From an archaeon (GTDB lineage: Archaea > Thermoproteota > Nitrososphaeria > Nitrososphaerales > UBA183): DNA of 64,000 nucleotides. Made by a program: the position numbers and the translations under genes. Of the stretch, positions 42,538 through 49,267 are shown piece after piece. A model generated the notes under the pieces. It saw nothing but the letters and a program-made list of their open reading frames with translations, did not search any database and was not told the DNA's origin. The stretch is from contig JAKASI010000004.1 of assembly GCA_021828185.1 (NCBI GenBank), positions 148,837 through 212,836 on the forward strand. Reading direction: 5' to 3'. How positions within the stretch are numbered: position 1 is the first letter of the stretch; each line of letters starts with the position of its first letter.

Positions 42538-42703
42538 ACAAAACCCATTCAGGTTTTACCGAGCATGGAGGAGCCCCGCGATTCCCTGATTCGCCTTCTC
42601 GTTCATTTCTTGCTCTCTTTAGATTCCTTACTGAGCCAGATCCGGGGCGAGAAGGATTGAGGCGATATGAGGTCTTTGAGTTCCCCGAACAGGGAGAGGC
42701 GCT

Positions 42704-42919
42704 TTGAGCAGCCACAAAGGGGGGACGAAGTGCCCCTTCCATGTGACGAAGGCCAAGCTGGCCTACGTCCAGGCGGTGCAGGGCGTTCCGATGGCTTGCT
42801 TCCATTGTGGAAAGAAGCTCAAGGAAAGGGACACGGCGATATCACGCTGGACGGGCCGCCGAACCGTCTACTACCACAAAGGATGCGCTAGCCGGCTTCT
42901 GATAGCGGTGATCACATGA
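42704..42919 (+). CDS. Small zinc-binding element protein
   Basis: 71 residues from TTG 42704. CPFHVTKAKLAYVQ, CFHCGKKL and YYHKGCASRLL supply Cys/His pairs for one or two zinc sites, similar to treble-clef or LIM-like knuckles. Likely nucleic-acid or protein binding. The 166 bp upstream (42538-42703) contain only promoter-like A/T-rich DNA. Confidence 0.5.
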   Translation: MSSHKGGTKCPFHVTKAKLAYVQAVQGVPMACFHCGKKLKERDTAISRWTGRRTVYYHKGCASRLLIAVIT

Positions 42920-43070
42920 CCACATGGGCGGACAACCCCTCCCCCAATTCGAGCGAAGTGGCCCCCCTTGGCTCTTCGTCGGTCAACCAACATGGGGTAT
43001 GGGGGAAAGGGCTCCCAAGCGCTCATACGATTGCATTATGATAAATTTAGACAATAGAACGGGGTTTGTT

Positions 43071-43517
43071 ATGGTCAAATCAAAGGGTCTGCTACCATTT
43101 CTTAGAACGGTAAGGCTTGAGGCCCTGGACGGCCAAGGCGTGAGCGTGGACTTGGTGGAAGCGACGGTCCTGGTGAGGGAGAGGAGATACCCCCACTATA
43201 TGCTAACTGCCAGTTGTTTTGACGGTGCATTTCTTGGGGGTCCGGCGTCTGCCGTCAGGGTGCCGATAGACTTCGTAAGTATAGACCTGGCCGTACTTCC
43301 CTGTGACCTTCATCAGGTACGGAGCCCAGGCTGGCCGGTTGCACTTCGGGCAGACAGTGGGTCCTGGGTCCACGGAGGACAAAACCGAGTTTGGGCAGAG
43401 CGCCCGGACCCCCGACACGGGAGCCCGCCTAGCCCACGGTCAGCTAGACCGCGCCTAAACACGAAAGAACCCCGGTGTCCAGGCGCCACTTTCGGGCCCC
43501 CGGAGTTTGGGCAATAG
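43071..43517 (+). CDS. Doubtful element protein
   Basis: A plus-strand frame is open from 42924. From ATG 43071, about 26 nt after a TATA-like ATTATGATAAATTT, the first ~55 residues look protein-like (FLRTVRLEALDGQGVSVDLVEATVLV). The rest crosses the minus-strand zinc-ribbon gene and the 53-bp repeat and looks like random sequence. It may be a gene with a frameshifted end, or not a gene. Confidence 0.3.
   Translation: MVKSKGLLPFLRTVRLEALDGQGVSVDLVEATVLVRERRYPHYMLTASCFDGAFLGGPASAVRVPIDFVSIDLAVLPCDLHQVRSPGWPVALRADSGSWVHGGQNRVWAERPDPRHGSPPSPRSARPRLNTKEPRCPGATFGPPEFGQ
43203..43418 (-). CDS. Small zinc-ribbon element protein
   Basis: 71 residues or fewer; the well-formed part begins at VDPGPTVCPKCNRPAW and continues KVTGKYGQVYTYEVYRHPDGRRR with a late KKC that can supply a third Cys. 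The start is unsure (GTG near 43370 would give about 55 residues). It lies on the strand opposite its neighbours and reads away from the first 53-bp repeat. Confidence 0.5.
   Translation of the reverse strand: MSGVRALCPNSVLSSVDPGPTVCPKCNRPAWAPYLMKVTGKYGQVYTYEVYRHPDGRRRTPKKCTVKTTGS
43431..43483 (+). repeat. 53-bp imperfect direct repeat, copy 1
   Basis: Begins GAGCCCGCCTAGCCCACGGT and ends ACGAAAGAACCCC. It matches the copy at 44106-44158 in 46 of 53 positions with no gap. Each copy precedes a TTGGGCA box and a TATA-like box upstream of an element gene. Confidence 0.75.
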
Positions 43518-43526
43518 CATAAGTAA
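43506..43526 (+). promoter_or_regulatory. TTTGGGCA box plus TATA-like box, copy 1
   Basis: TTTGGGCA (43506-43513) followed by GCATAAGTAA (43517-43526), about 20 nt before the TTG at 43542. The same arrangement recurs at 44191 and 44751, and TTTGGGCA alone at 45353. Confidence 0.55.
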
Positions 43527-43541
43527 GACCAGGCTTGACCT

Positions 43542-43997
43542 TTGGCTGACTTGCGCTGGAAGTGGCGCTTTCTGATCTCTGCGATTGTCCTTTGGATTTC
43601 AGGGTTTGTCTTGGGCTCCTACGGGTATGTCCTCTATTCGTTCGCCTTGTTAGGCCTGGGGGCCATACCACTGGTCCTCTTTTCGTATACACGCAACGTC
43701 TACGACCGTGGGATCACCTTCGGCCAATGGCTCAGCATGAAATGGGCCAGCTACCAAGCGGGCCGGAGGGCCAAAGCTGATGAGGAGGCAAGACTTCGGG
43801 CTGTAGAACGGGGCGCATATCGGGGATCGTATGCTGCCAGTCTCGGGGCACGGAGAGCAGAGCTACAAGCGGAACGAGAAGATAGAGACATGGAACGACG
43901 GAGGAGAGAGGCAGATCGATTCAGGAGAAGTGATTGGCTCTGGGGGAGGTCGTCGGGGCCCAGGAGAAAGAGACGTAAGGATGATGAGCTCTGGTGA
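43542..43997 (+). CDS. Two-helix membrane protein with charged C-terminal tail
   Basis: 151 residues. Two membrane segments (about 8-27 and 30-48) and then about 100 residues that are very rich in Arg, Glu and Ala (RRAELQAEREDRDMERRRRE), probably a cytoplasmic coiled coil. TTG 43542. Typical of unannotated proteins in archaeal plasmids and viruses; function unknown. Confidence 0.55.
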   Translation: MADLRWKWRFLISAIVLWISGFVLGSYGYVLYSFALLGLGAIPLVLFSYTRNVYDRGITFGQWLSMKWASYQAGRRAKADEEARLRAVERGAYRGSYAASLGARRAELQAEREDRDMERRRREADRFRRSDWLWGRSSGPRRKRRKDDELW

Positions 43998-44105
43998 ATT
44001 TTGCGATCGCCCAAGGAAAGGCGGTCCCATTCCACTGGGCAACACGACATAACAAAACCGATAGTCAAACCCAGGCACACCTAGTCAGAATGTCGATACG
44101 CCCGT

Positions 44106-44158
44106 GAGCCCACCTGGCCCACGGTCAGGTAGACCACTCCTAAACCCGAAAGAATCCC
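44106..44158 (+). repeat. 53-bp imperfect direct repeat, copy 2
   Basis: Begins GAGCCCACCTGGCCCACGGT. 46/53 identical to the copy at 43431-43483, 675 bp away. Located upstream of the antitoxin gene. Confidence 0.75.
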
Positions 44159-44190
44159 CCCAAATTCCCCTGTGTTTTGGGGCGTCAGAG

Positions 44191-44210
44191 CTTGGGCACT
44201 AGGTTATTAG
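44191..44210 (+). promoter_or_regulatory. TTGGGCA box plus TATA-like box, copy 2
   Basis: CTTGGGCA (44191-44198) and AGGTTATTAG (44201-44210), with the TATA-like part about 31 nt before the antitoxin ATG at 44237. Confidence 0.55.
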
Positions 44211-44236
44211 GAAGGCCAGGGCCGAAGCTGTCAGTC

Positions 44237-44392
44237 ATGGCCAGGGCAGTCGAGGCAAAGGAGGAACGCTCCCCCCCGCTCACCGAGACCGAGGTCGAGG
44301 AGGTCAGGGCGAGCCGGAAAGAGATCAGGGCGGGCAAGTCTAGAAGATTCGATAGGGCTCAGGACGCTTCAGAGTGGCTAGACTCGGATTAG
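44237..44392 (+). CDS. Putative antitoxin of a RelE-type pair
   Basis: 51 residues, charged (LTETEVEEVRASRKEIRAGKSRRF, then ASEWLDSD). Size, composition and position 10 bp upstream of a RelE/ParE toxin gene fit an archaeal antitoxin; the sequence alone is not diagnostic. It is transcribed from the repeated promoter module, which could be autoregulated by the complex. Confidence 0.6.
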   Translation: MARAVEAKEERSPPLTETEVEEVRASRKEIRAGKSRRFDRAQDASEWLDSD

Positions 44393-44402
44393 ATCGCGTT
44401 CT

Positions 44403-44672
44403 TTGACCTGGCGTATTGTTCTGACCCCGACTTTCAAGAGGGGGTACAAGAAGAAAGACGAGCGGATGAAGGGAAGGGTCCTAGAGGCGATCCATATCCT
44501 CTCGTCTTCCGAGGACCCGAGAAGGTTCGGGGTGCCCAAGCACGGCCAGCTAAAGGGGACGTTCGCGTATGAGCTCGGGAGTTCTAGCAGGATCCTCTAT
44601 GCCGTGAATCAACGGACCAGGGAGATCCTGTTTCTCAGGACGTGCTCTCATGCCGAAGTGTACCGCGAGTGA
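44403..44672 (+). CDS. RelE/ParE-superfamily toxin
   Basis: 89 residues from TTG 44403. WRIVLTPTFKRGYKKKD at the N-terminus, HGQLKGTFAYELGSSSRILYAV in the middle and IlFLRTCSHAEVYRE-type C-terminus match RelE mRNA interferases (GxLKG-x-W/F...R-x-R/L pattern; terminal HxxVY). Expected to cut ribosome-bound mRNA when released. Together with the antitoxin it could stabilise the element. Confidence 0.8.
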   Translation: MTWRIVLTPTFKRGYKKKDERMKGRVLEAIHILSSSEDPRRFGVPKHGQLKGTFAYELGSSSRILYAVNQRTREILFLRTCSHAEVYRE

Positions 44673-44691
44673 ATGTCAGAAAAACAGGGGA

Positions 44692-44712
44692 GAGAGGGCG
44701 CTAGGCCCTCTC
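44692..44712 (+). terminator. Hairpin after the toxin gene
   Basis: GAGAGGGC-GCTAG-GCCCTCTC: perfect 8-bp stem with a 5-nt loop, 20 bp after the toxin stop. No T-run follows, so it may stabilise the 3' end rather than act alone as a terminator. Confidence 0.5.
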
Positions 44713-44750
44713 AATCGGCGTAACCAATCGGCACGAGTAACTTCCGGAAG

Positions 44751-44770
44751 TTTGGGCATAACATAATAGG
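44751..44770 (+). promoter_or_regulatory. TTTGGGCA box plus TATA-like box, copy 3
   Basis: TTTGGGCA (44751-44758) and TAACATAATAGG (to 44770), about 35 nt before the TTG at 44801. The 53-bp repeat is not present here. Confidence 0.55.
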
Positions 44771-44800
44771 GGAAAGGTTCGCCTCTCGGGGTCCAAAGAC

Positions 44801-45334
44801 TTGGTGGAGGCGAGCGCAAGCACTTCAGACGGGTATCTTGTCCACCTTGCATGGGACAAAGGTCGAGGGACGCGGTTCAAGGATTACTTCACTGAACTGA
44901 GGGAATTCGGGGAGACCATGACGTATTACTTTCTGACAATCAAAGGAGATTCAAGAGTACTCATGAAATTGTATGACCCAATTAGGGCCAAAGGAATCGA
45001 GCTGACAGGGTTGCGTCCAATCGCTATGCCTGTCACTTACACATCTGCGCTTGCAATCTTCCTTTGGCCGCAGAGTGCATTTGACAAATTCGCTGAGGGA
45101 GTGGTCCTCGCCGCTTTCTCTTTGACGGTGTCGCAGACGAGAATCGGAAAACTCCCGCCCAAGAAAGAGGTCCCCCTCGAAGTATCGAATCCATCGCTTT
45201 ACCTTGCCAGGGAACGCTTGAAGCGAGAACGGAGACGTCACAGCTTGCAGGCGCTCGGTGCATTAATCCTGATTGTTCTCTTGGCCTATCTGTTATACGT
45301 TCTTTATCCAATCCTTCTTTCTTTGACCGGTTAA
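44801..45334 (+). CDS. Element protein with C-terminal membrane anchor
   Basis: 177 residues. About 140 soluble residues of mixed alpha/beta character, then a basic stretch (RERLKRERRRH) and one strong C-terminal membrane helix (about 150-173). Codon use is noticeably more A/T-rich than in the host genes. No family recognised. Confidence 0.55.
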   Translation: MVEASASTSDGYLVHLAWDKGRGTRFKDYFTELREFGETMTYYFLTIKGDSRVLMKLYDPIRAKGIELTGLRPIAMPVTYTSALAIFLWPQSAFDKFAEGVVLAAFSLTVSQTRIGKLPPKKEVPLEVSNPSLYLARERLKRERRRHSLQALGALILIVLLAYLLYVLYPILLSLTG

Positions 45335-45439
45335 CTTTCAGGGCGTCAGAGTTTGGGCACAAGCCGACAGTAACAACGCCTGTCTACCGTTTGTGGTGAG
45401 GGCTTAAGTCAAGATTCACTCCCTACCACCTCGGTAGAA

Positions 45440-45667
45440 TTGGAATCTCCCCAAGTGAAGGTCGTACCCCGCCGAGTCCTCGTTTGTCCGACGTGCCGCC
45501 ACGAGTGGTGCCCCATATTCCAGCAGCCGAAGGTTTGCCCTAAATGCAAGAAGTATTTCGATTGGTCAGATAATAAGAAAGGAGCTGGCGCTCCTAGCAG
45601 GCCAGCCCCCCAGCCGGCTCCTATGGACGCCCCGGATTCCACACCAGGAGGTCCTTCACCTGGCTAA
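45440..45667 (+). CDS. Zinc-ribbon protein with Pro-rich tail
   Basis: 75 residues from TTG 45440. CPTCRHEWC and CPKCKKYFDW form one zinc ribbon; the last 30 residues are Pro/Ala-rich and probably disordered. A TATA-like GGCTTAAGTC lies about 33 nt upstream and a TTTGGGCA box at 45353. Confidence 0.5.
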   Translation: MESPQVKVVPRRVLVCPTCRHEWCPIFQQPKVCPKCKKYFDWSDNKKGAGAPSRPAPQPAPMDAPDSTPGGPSPG

Positions 45668-45783
45668 ACCGAATAATTCTTCCCTAGCCTATCAGCCCAC
45701 GACGCTTAGAAGAGCTGAGACACTGGCGGGCTATCGTTGTTGACGTCCGTGAGCCCGTCCTGAAGACTCTCAATCAAATAGAC

Positions 45784-45966
45784 GTGATACTGTCTGAGAT
45801 AGACGACAAGCTCGAAGTTGCGAAACGCAGGATGGATCTACCCGCCACCCGCTGCCGGTTCTGCGGCACAAAAATCCGCTTCAGGCGAACGGACCAGGGA
45901 GTGAAGGCGTACGAGCTCGATGGGACGACTCTTCATCGGTGCTGGGAGAAGGCGGCCAAGAAATGA
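45784..45966 (+). CDS. Small zinc-knuckle protein preceding the helicase
   Basis: 60 residues from GTG 45784: a coiled-coil-like start (ILSEIDDKLEVAKRRMDL) and CRFCGTKIRFR with a later HRCW, giving a zinc knuckle. It overlaps the helicase gene by ATGA. The same frame is open and protein-like back to about 45690 (LEELRHWRAIVVDV...) but has no ATG, GTG or TTG there, so the true start may be upstream and non-standard. Confidence 0.55.
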   Translation: MILSEIDDKLEVAKRRMDLPATRCRFCGTKIRFRRTDQGVKAYELDGTTLHRCWEKAAKK

Positions 45967-47435
45967 GCCTCTTCGAACAGTCAACGGGCACGGACCTGAC
46001 CTTCAGCCAGGTTGCCGAATTACTCTCAGAGACTCATGGACTCGTCTATCTGCCCGAGACGGATGAGCTTTACGAGTACGACCGAGAGAACGGAGTCTAT
46101 TGCAATGGTGTTGAGGCGGAGCTGGCTGCCCGGACCGAATCCATGAACCCCCACGCGAAAAACCAATTCGTGAACGAAGTCCTGGGGAAGCTGAAGCGCC
46201 GCTCCCGCCATGTCAGGATAAAGGACTTTGATTCGAAGCCTGAACTTCTTAATGTCTCTAATGGAGTCTTGGACCTGACGACCGGGGCGCTGCTAGAGCA
46301 CACACCCGCCGACCTATTCCTGAATCAGCTCAACGTAAAATTTGACCCTCTGGCGTCGAGCCGCCCCTTCGCGAGATTCCTGGCCTCTGTGCTGCCTGAG
46401 CCGATAGACCGCCTTCGGGTGATAGACCACTTCGCGGCCTGCCTTTACCGGGCGCCCATCAAGAAATCCCTGATGCTGGTTGGCGAAACGGATTCAGGAA
46501 AGAGCACGACGCTCAACCTGATTCGGGGATTCTTGGGGTCGGATAATGTCGCGTCCGTCAGCCTTCAGGAAATGACGGTGGACAGGTTCGCGACGTCCGA
46601 CCTTTTCGGGAAGCTGGCAAACGTCCACGCGGATATCTCAGACTCCGAGCTGAAGGACACCAGCCGATTCAAGACCAGCACGGGCGCTGACCAGATCAGG
46701 GCCCAGCGAAAGAACGGCCGGGCCTTTAACTTCGTGCCATTCGCAAAGCAATTCTACTCGGCCAATCATATTCCGGCGACGAAGGACGAATCAGACGCTT
46801 TCTTCAACCGATTCGACCTCGTGGAATTCCCGTACCGATTCGTCGACGACCTGAGCGTGTATGCGGGAAAGGATTGGGCCAAGGCCAAAGACCCCGACAT
46901 ACTGGCACGGCTTCTCAAGCCCGAGAGCATGAGCGGGATCTTAAACGTCCTGGTCGCCCGGGCTAGGCAGATAATCGCCCTGAAGTCTCTGCCCTCTGCG
47001 GCTAGTTCGACGGAGACCCGGGACCTGTGGCTCTATCACAGCGACTTTGTCGAGAATTTCTTGAAAGACCACACGCGGTTAGAGGAGGGGGCCAGGGTTG
47101 CTAGGGCTGAGCTCTTCGCTGCTTACTGTGCTTACTGCAGGACCCATAAGATAACCCCTCAGTCTAAGACCCGGTTCAATTCGAAGGTAGAAGCGAAAGG
47201 AGCCGTCCGGGTGAGCGGAAAGCCAGAGGGCCACGGCTCCAAGACAGTTGAAGAGTGGCGGGGGATCAGGCTTGTGGATGGTAATAGAGAAAAAATGGCG
47301 GAATCAACGGAACCAAGACGCTCCGCCATTTCCGCCAAAAATTTCCTACTACCGTCCGAGTGCGGGTTAGCCGACGGGCCTCTAGCCGACGCTGGTTTTG
47401 TCCTCTCCGCCTGGGATTGGGAGGCTAACCGTTGA
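45963..47435 (+). CDS. SF3 helicase, D5/P4-primase C-terminal family
   Basis: 490 residues; presumed replication helicase of the element. An N-terminal D5-like region (NVSNGVLDLTTGALLEHTP, FLNQLNVKFDP) leads to the AAA-like SF3 core: GETDSGKST (Walker A, 174-182), LANVHADIS (Walker B, near 217), FYSANHIPATKDESDAFFNRF (motif C and Arg finger). The C-terminus holds a winged-helix-like domain. It has no primase catalytic domain in front, unlike many viral primase-helicases. ATG 45963 overlaps the preceding stop; its own stop overlaps the next TTG. Confidence 0.88.
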   Translation: MSLFEQSTGTDLTFSQVAELLSETHGLVYLPETDELYEYDRENGVYCNGVEAELAARTESMNPHAKNQFVNEVLGKLKRRSRHVRIKDFDSKPELLNVSNGVLDLTTGALLEHTPADLFLNQLNVKFDPLASSRPFARFLASVLPEPIDRLRVIDHFAACLYRAPIKKSLMLVGETDSGKSTTLNLIRGFLGSDNVASVSLQEMTVDRFATSDLFGKLANVHADISDSELKDTSRFKTSTGADQIRAQRKNGRAFNFVPFAKQFYSANHIPATKDESDAFFNRFDLVEFPYRFVDDLSVYAGKDWAKAKDPDILARLLKPESMSGILNVLVARARQIIALKSLPSAASSTETRDLWLYHSDFVENFLKDHTRLEEGARVARAELFAAYCAYCRTHKITPQSKTRFNSKVEAKGAVRVSGKPEGHGSKTVEEWRGIRLVDGNREKMAESTEPRRSAISAKNFLLPSECGLADGPLADAGFVLSAWDWEANR

Positions 47436-48115
47436 GCCGCGATATCGCGCTATATGCCGCTCCGCTATACAATGGGCACGATTGCAAGTGCGGCGCTCAT
47501 ACTCAGCACCGCGTCCTTCAGTTCTATTGGAGCCACCCTTCCGCCAGCCGTAAGGTCGCGGCCCAGGCGTTGAAGCTCAGTCCCGGCAACGTCGGGAAAG
47601 CGTTCTGGCAGCTCAGGCAGAGAGACCTTTCGAAAGTCTGCCCCGAATGTTGGACGGGCCAGATCGTCGGGGGAGTCTGTCTGAGGTGCGGGTTCGAGCC
47701 CTTCGAGCCGGTCCTCCCGGCTGATATCATGCCCGACTCCCAGCACCCGACAAACAGCCTTCACCCTGGGAATATGCTGGGCTCTGAGACCGACTATCAG
47801 GCCGTGGCGAAGTCTTACGGTTTTTCAAACCAGGGGTTCGTGCTGAAGAGAAAGATGGACAGGCAGGTCGAGACGCCTCTTCTCGACGTGGTGAGGTCGG
47901 ACGTCGCAAACTCGCTGGACGGGGGAGCCGCGCCGGAGGTCACCGAAGAGGCGGGGCGGCTGTGCGTCAAAGAATGGAGGGAGTTTCAGGCTCGATATCC
48001 GAGAATGTCCACTTCGAAGCTCGCCAGGCGGCAGCTGACAGAGAACGTCCTGGCCCGCCTGCGCTTGCTCCATCCGGGCCTGAGTGTTACCCTGTTACCT
48101 GGGGGTTCCGAATGA
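47432..48115 (+). CDS. Winged-helix + zinc-ribbon protein coupled to the helicase
   Basis: 227 residues from TTG 47432, which overlaps the helicase stop. Residues about 25-70 (HRVLQFYWSHPSASRKVAAQALKLSPGNVGKAFWQLRQRDL) form a winged-helix-like domain; CPECWTGQIVGGVCLRCGFE is a zinc ribbon reminiscent of the TFB N-terminus. The rest is helical without recognised motifs. Translational coupling to the SF3 helicase suggests an origin-binding or initiator partner. Confidence 0.65.
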   Translation: MSRDIALYAAPLYNGHDCKCGAHTQHRVLQFYWSHPSASRKVAAQALKLSPGNVGKAFWQLRQRDLSKVCPECWTGQIVGGVCLRCGFEPFEPVLPADIMPDSQHPTNSLHPGNMLGSETDYQAVAKSYGFSNQGFVLKRKMDRQVETPLLDVVRSDVANSLDGGAAPEVTEEAGRLCVKEWREFQARYPRMSTSKLARRQLTENVLARLRLLHPGLSVTLLPGGSE

Positions 48116-48228
48116 ACGAAGAGAAAGTCAAGGTTCTGATCGCTGCGATTGAGGCGGAGCTGTCTGAGGTACGCCTAGCTCTTTCCGAAGCTCCGCCAGC
48201 AACGACTCGGCCCTCTCGACGCGACTGA
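48112..48228 (+). CDS. 38-residue coupled peptide overlapping the integrase 3' end
   Basis: ATG 48112 overlaps the previous stop (ATGA). NEEKVKVLIAAIEAELSEVRLAL is a regular amphipathic helix. Its coding region is antisense to the last 33 codons of the integrase gene, itself a predicted coiled coil, so it could also be a by-product of that sequence. Confidence 0.35.
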   Translation: MNEEKVKVLIAAIEAELSEVRLALSEAPPATTRPSRRD

Positions 48229-49225
48229 GAAGCGACTTCTCCCTCTCTGCAAACTCGCCTTCTATCGCGGCTCTGTCCGGGTTGATGCTCACGAAGGGCT
48301 CGACCTTCCGGTATTCCTTCACGAAATCCTCTTCATGGAGCTCCGGGTGCTGATAGACGAATTTGACCCCGGAGACGTGCCCTTCGAAGTATTCGCGCAT
48401 CTCGTTGTCTACTTTGGCGTGCTTACACTCGGTCGAAAAGCTGTGCCTCAGAGCGTGAGGGTGCCAGCTCCGGAGGTCCGGGTTCTTGAGCAAGCCCGCA
48501 GTACCCAGCTTCCGCGCCGCCTCCCGGAGATGGAGCCTTACAGTCGTGTATTCGGGCATGACCGAGGACAGCCGAAGGTGCTGGATGCTCTCGGCTCCGA
48601 GAAAAGTCGCGTACCCCTTCCGGTGCGACTTCCGGCCCTGGAGCTCGACCTTCACGGGCGCCTCTTTGTGCAGGGCGAAAGACCAATCCATGCCCAGCAC
48701 GCGGTTGATTTCGATCGAGCTCTGCCAGGAAACGAGAAGTGGGGTCCTCGGTCGTACGGGAATGGCCTGGAGGACTTTCCTAATGTCCTCGACGCAGAGA
48801 GGGGGAGGGGGCGCGACCGGCGGCTGATCCGCGACCCTCCAATGCCCGAAGAGCTCAGAATCGTTGCTCTCATAGAACCCCCTGACGGCTGCCGCTGCAA
48901 CCTTCCGGGTGGAATCCCCGGCGTCCCTTTCGATGAGGTGCTTGTTGAAGTATTCGCCCAGGAAGTCGGTATGCTTTCGTTTCGCCGTTACGTCCGTGGG
49001 GGGCGATTCGAAGACGGCTTTCAGGTTGTCCTGGACCAGGGCGTCCGGGGTCGTCTCGACTCCATTCGATTTCAGCCAACGGAGGTACAGGACCAGGTGC
49101 CCCGCGTAAGAGCAGCGGGTCCGCACGTTCCCATACCCTCTCAGGAACCGATCGACGGCGGCAGAAGGCCCCAGCTCTGCAAGAAAGTGGTCCAAGGCCC
49201 TCTGATCTTTGCTTTCGTGGGTCAT
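48128..49225 (-). CDS. Tyrosine recombinase/integrase with altered first catalytic Arg
   Basis: 365 residues. An N-terminal SAM-like domain (AAVDRFLRGYGNVRTRCSYAGHLVLYLRWL) precedes the catalytic domain. The His-x-x-Arg box is WHPHALRHSFSTE, the second His is in FEGHVSGVKFVYQH and the nucleophile is probably Tyr in the same block. The first catalytic Arg, normally GLRxSEL, aligns with SIEINRVL, where Glu and Arg look exchanged. A coiled-coil tail (LLSRVERAESLLAELRKEL) ends the protein. The frame opens at ATG 49255; ATG 49225 is about 24 nt from a TATA-like GCATAAACC and is preferred. Presumably catalyses insertion and excision at the 10-bp repeat. Confidence 0.82.
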   Translation of the reverse strand: MTHESKDQRALDHFLAELGPSAAVDRFLRGYGNVRTRCSYAGHLVLYLRWLKSNGVETTPDALVQDNLKAVFESPPTDVTAKRKHTDFLGEYFNKHLIERDAGDSTRKVAAAAVRGFYESNDSELFGHWRVADQPPVAPPPPLCVEDIRKVLQAIPVRPRTPLLVSWQSSIEINRVLGMDWSFALHKEAPVKVELQGRKSHRKGYATFLGAESIQHLRLSSVMPEYTTVRLHLREAARKLGTAGLLKNPDLRSWHPHALRHSFSTECKHAKVDNEMREYFEGHVSGVKFVYQHPELHEEDFVKEYRKVEPFVSINPDRAAIEGEFAEREKSLLSRVERAESLLAELRKELGVPQTAPPQSQRSEP

Positions 49226-49230
49226 CCGAC

Positions 49231-49240
49231 CCGTAAAACC
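49231..49240 (+). promoter_or_regulatory. Element-borne TATA-like box facing the cyclophilin gene
   Basis: CCGTAAAACC inside the right end of the element, 26 nt upstream of the GTG at 49262. It could drive leaderless expression of the host cyclophilin gene across the junction. Confidence 0.4.
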
Positions 49241-49257
49241 GGGTTTATGCGCCATAG

Positions 49258-49267
49258 CGAAGTGTAT
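49258..49267 (+). repeat. Right attachment-site candidate (10-bp direct repeat)
   Basis: CGAAGTGTAT, identical to 41793-41802. It includes the GTG codon at 49262-49264 used as the cyclophilin start, and its TGTATTTC continuation resembles a TATA box in either direction. Confidence 0.5.

Larger units (their letters stand above)
41793..49267. mobile_element. Integrated genetic element (plasmid- or virus-like), about 7.5 kb
   Basis: Bounded by the 10-bp direct repeat CGAAGTGTAT (41793-41802 and 49258-49267). Inside, base composition is visibly less GC-rich, intergenic gaps are longer and genes are small. Contents: RHH-P-loop ATPase, small zinc proteins, membrane proteins, RelE-type toxin/antitoxin, SF3 helicase, winged-helix/zinc-ribbon protein and a tyrosine integrase at the right end reading inwards. 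No capsid, portal or terminase is recognisable, so plasmid or satellite-like is more likely than a tailed virus. Boundaries rest on a short repeat and on gene content; an error of tens of bases is possible. Confidence 0.75.

Noticed and set aside
43388..44770. CRISPR-like repeats
   Set aside because: The 53-bp copies are only two, 675 bp apart with genes between, and the short TTTGGGCA boxes are not regularly spaced; no cas genes.
45963..47435. Primase-helicase fusion
   Set aside because: The N-terminal 100 residues contain no AEP or TOPRIM catalytic motif; only the helicase part is supported.
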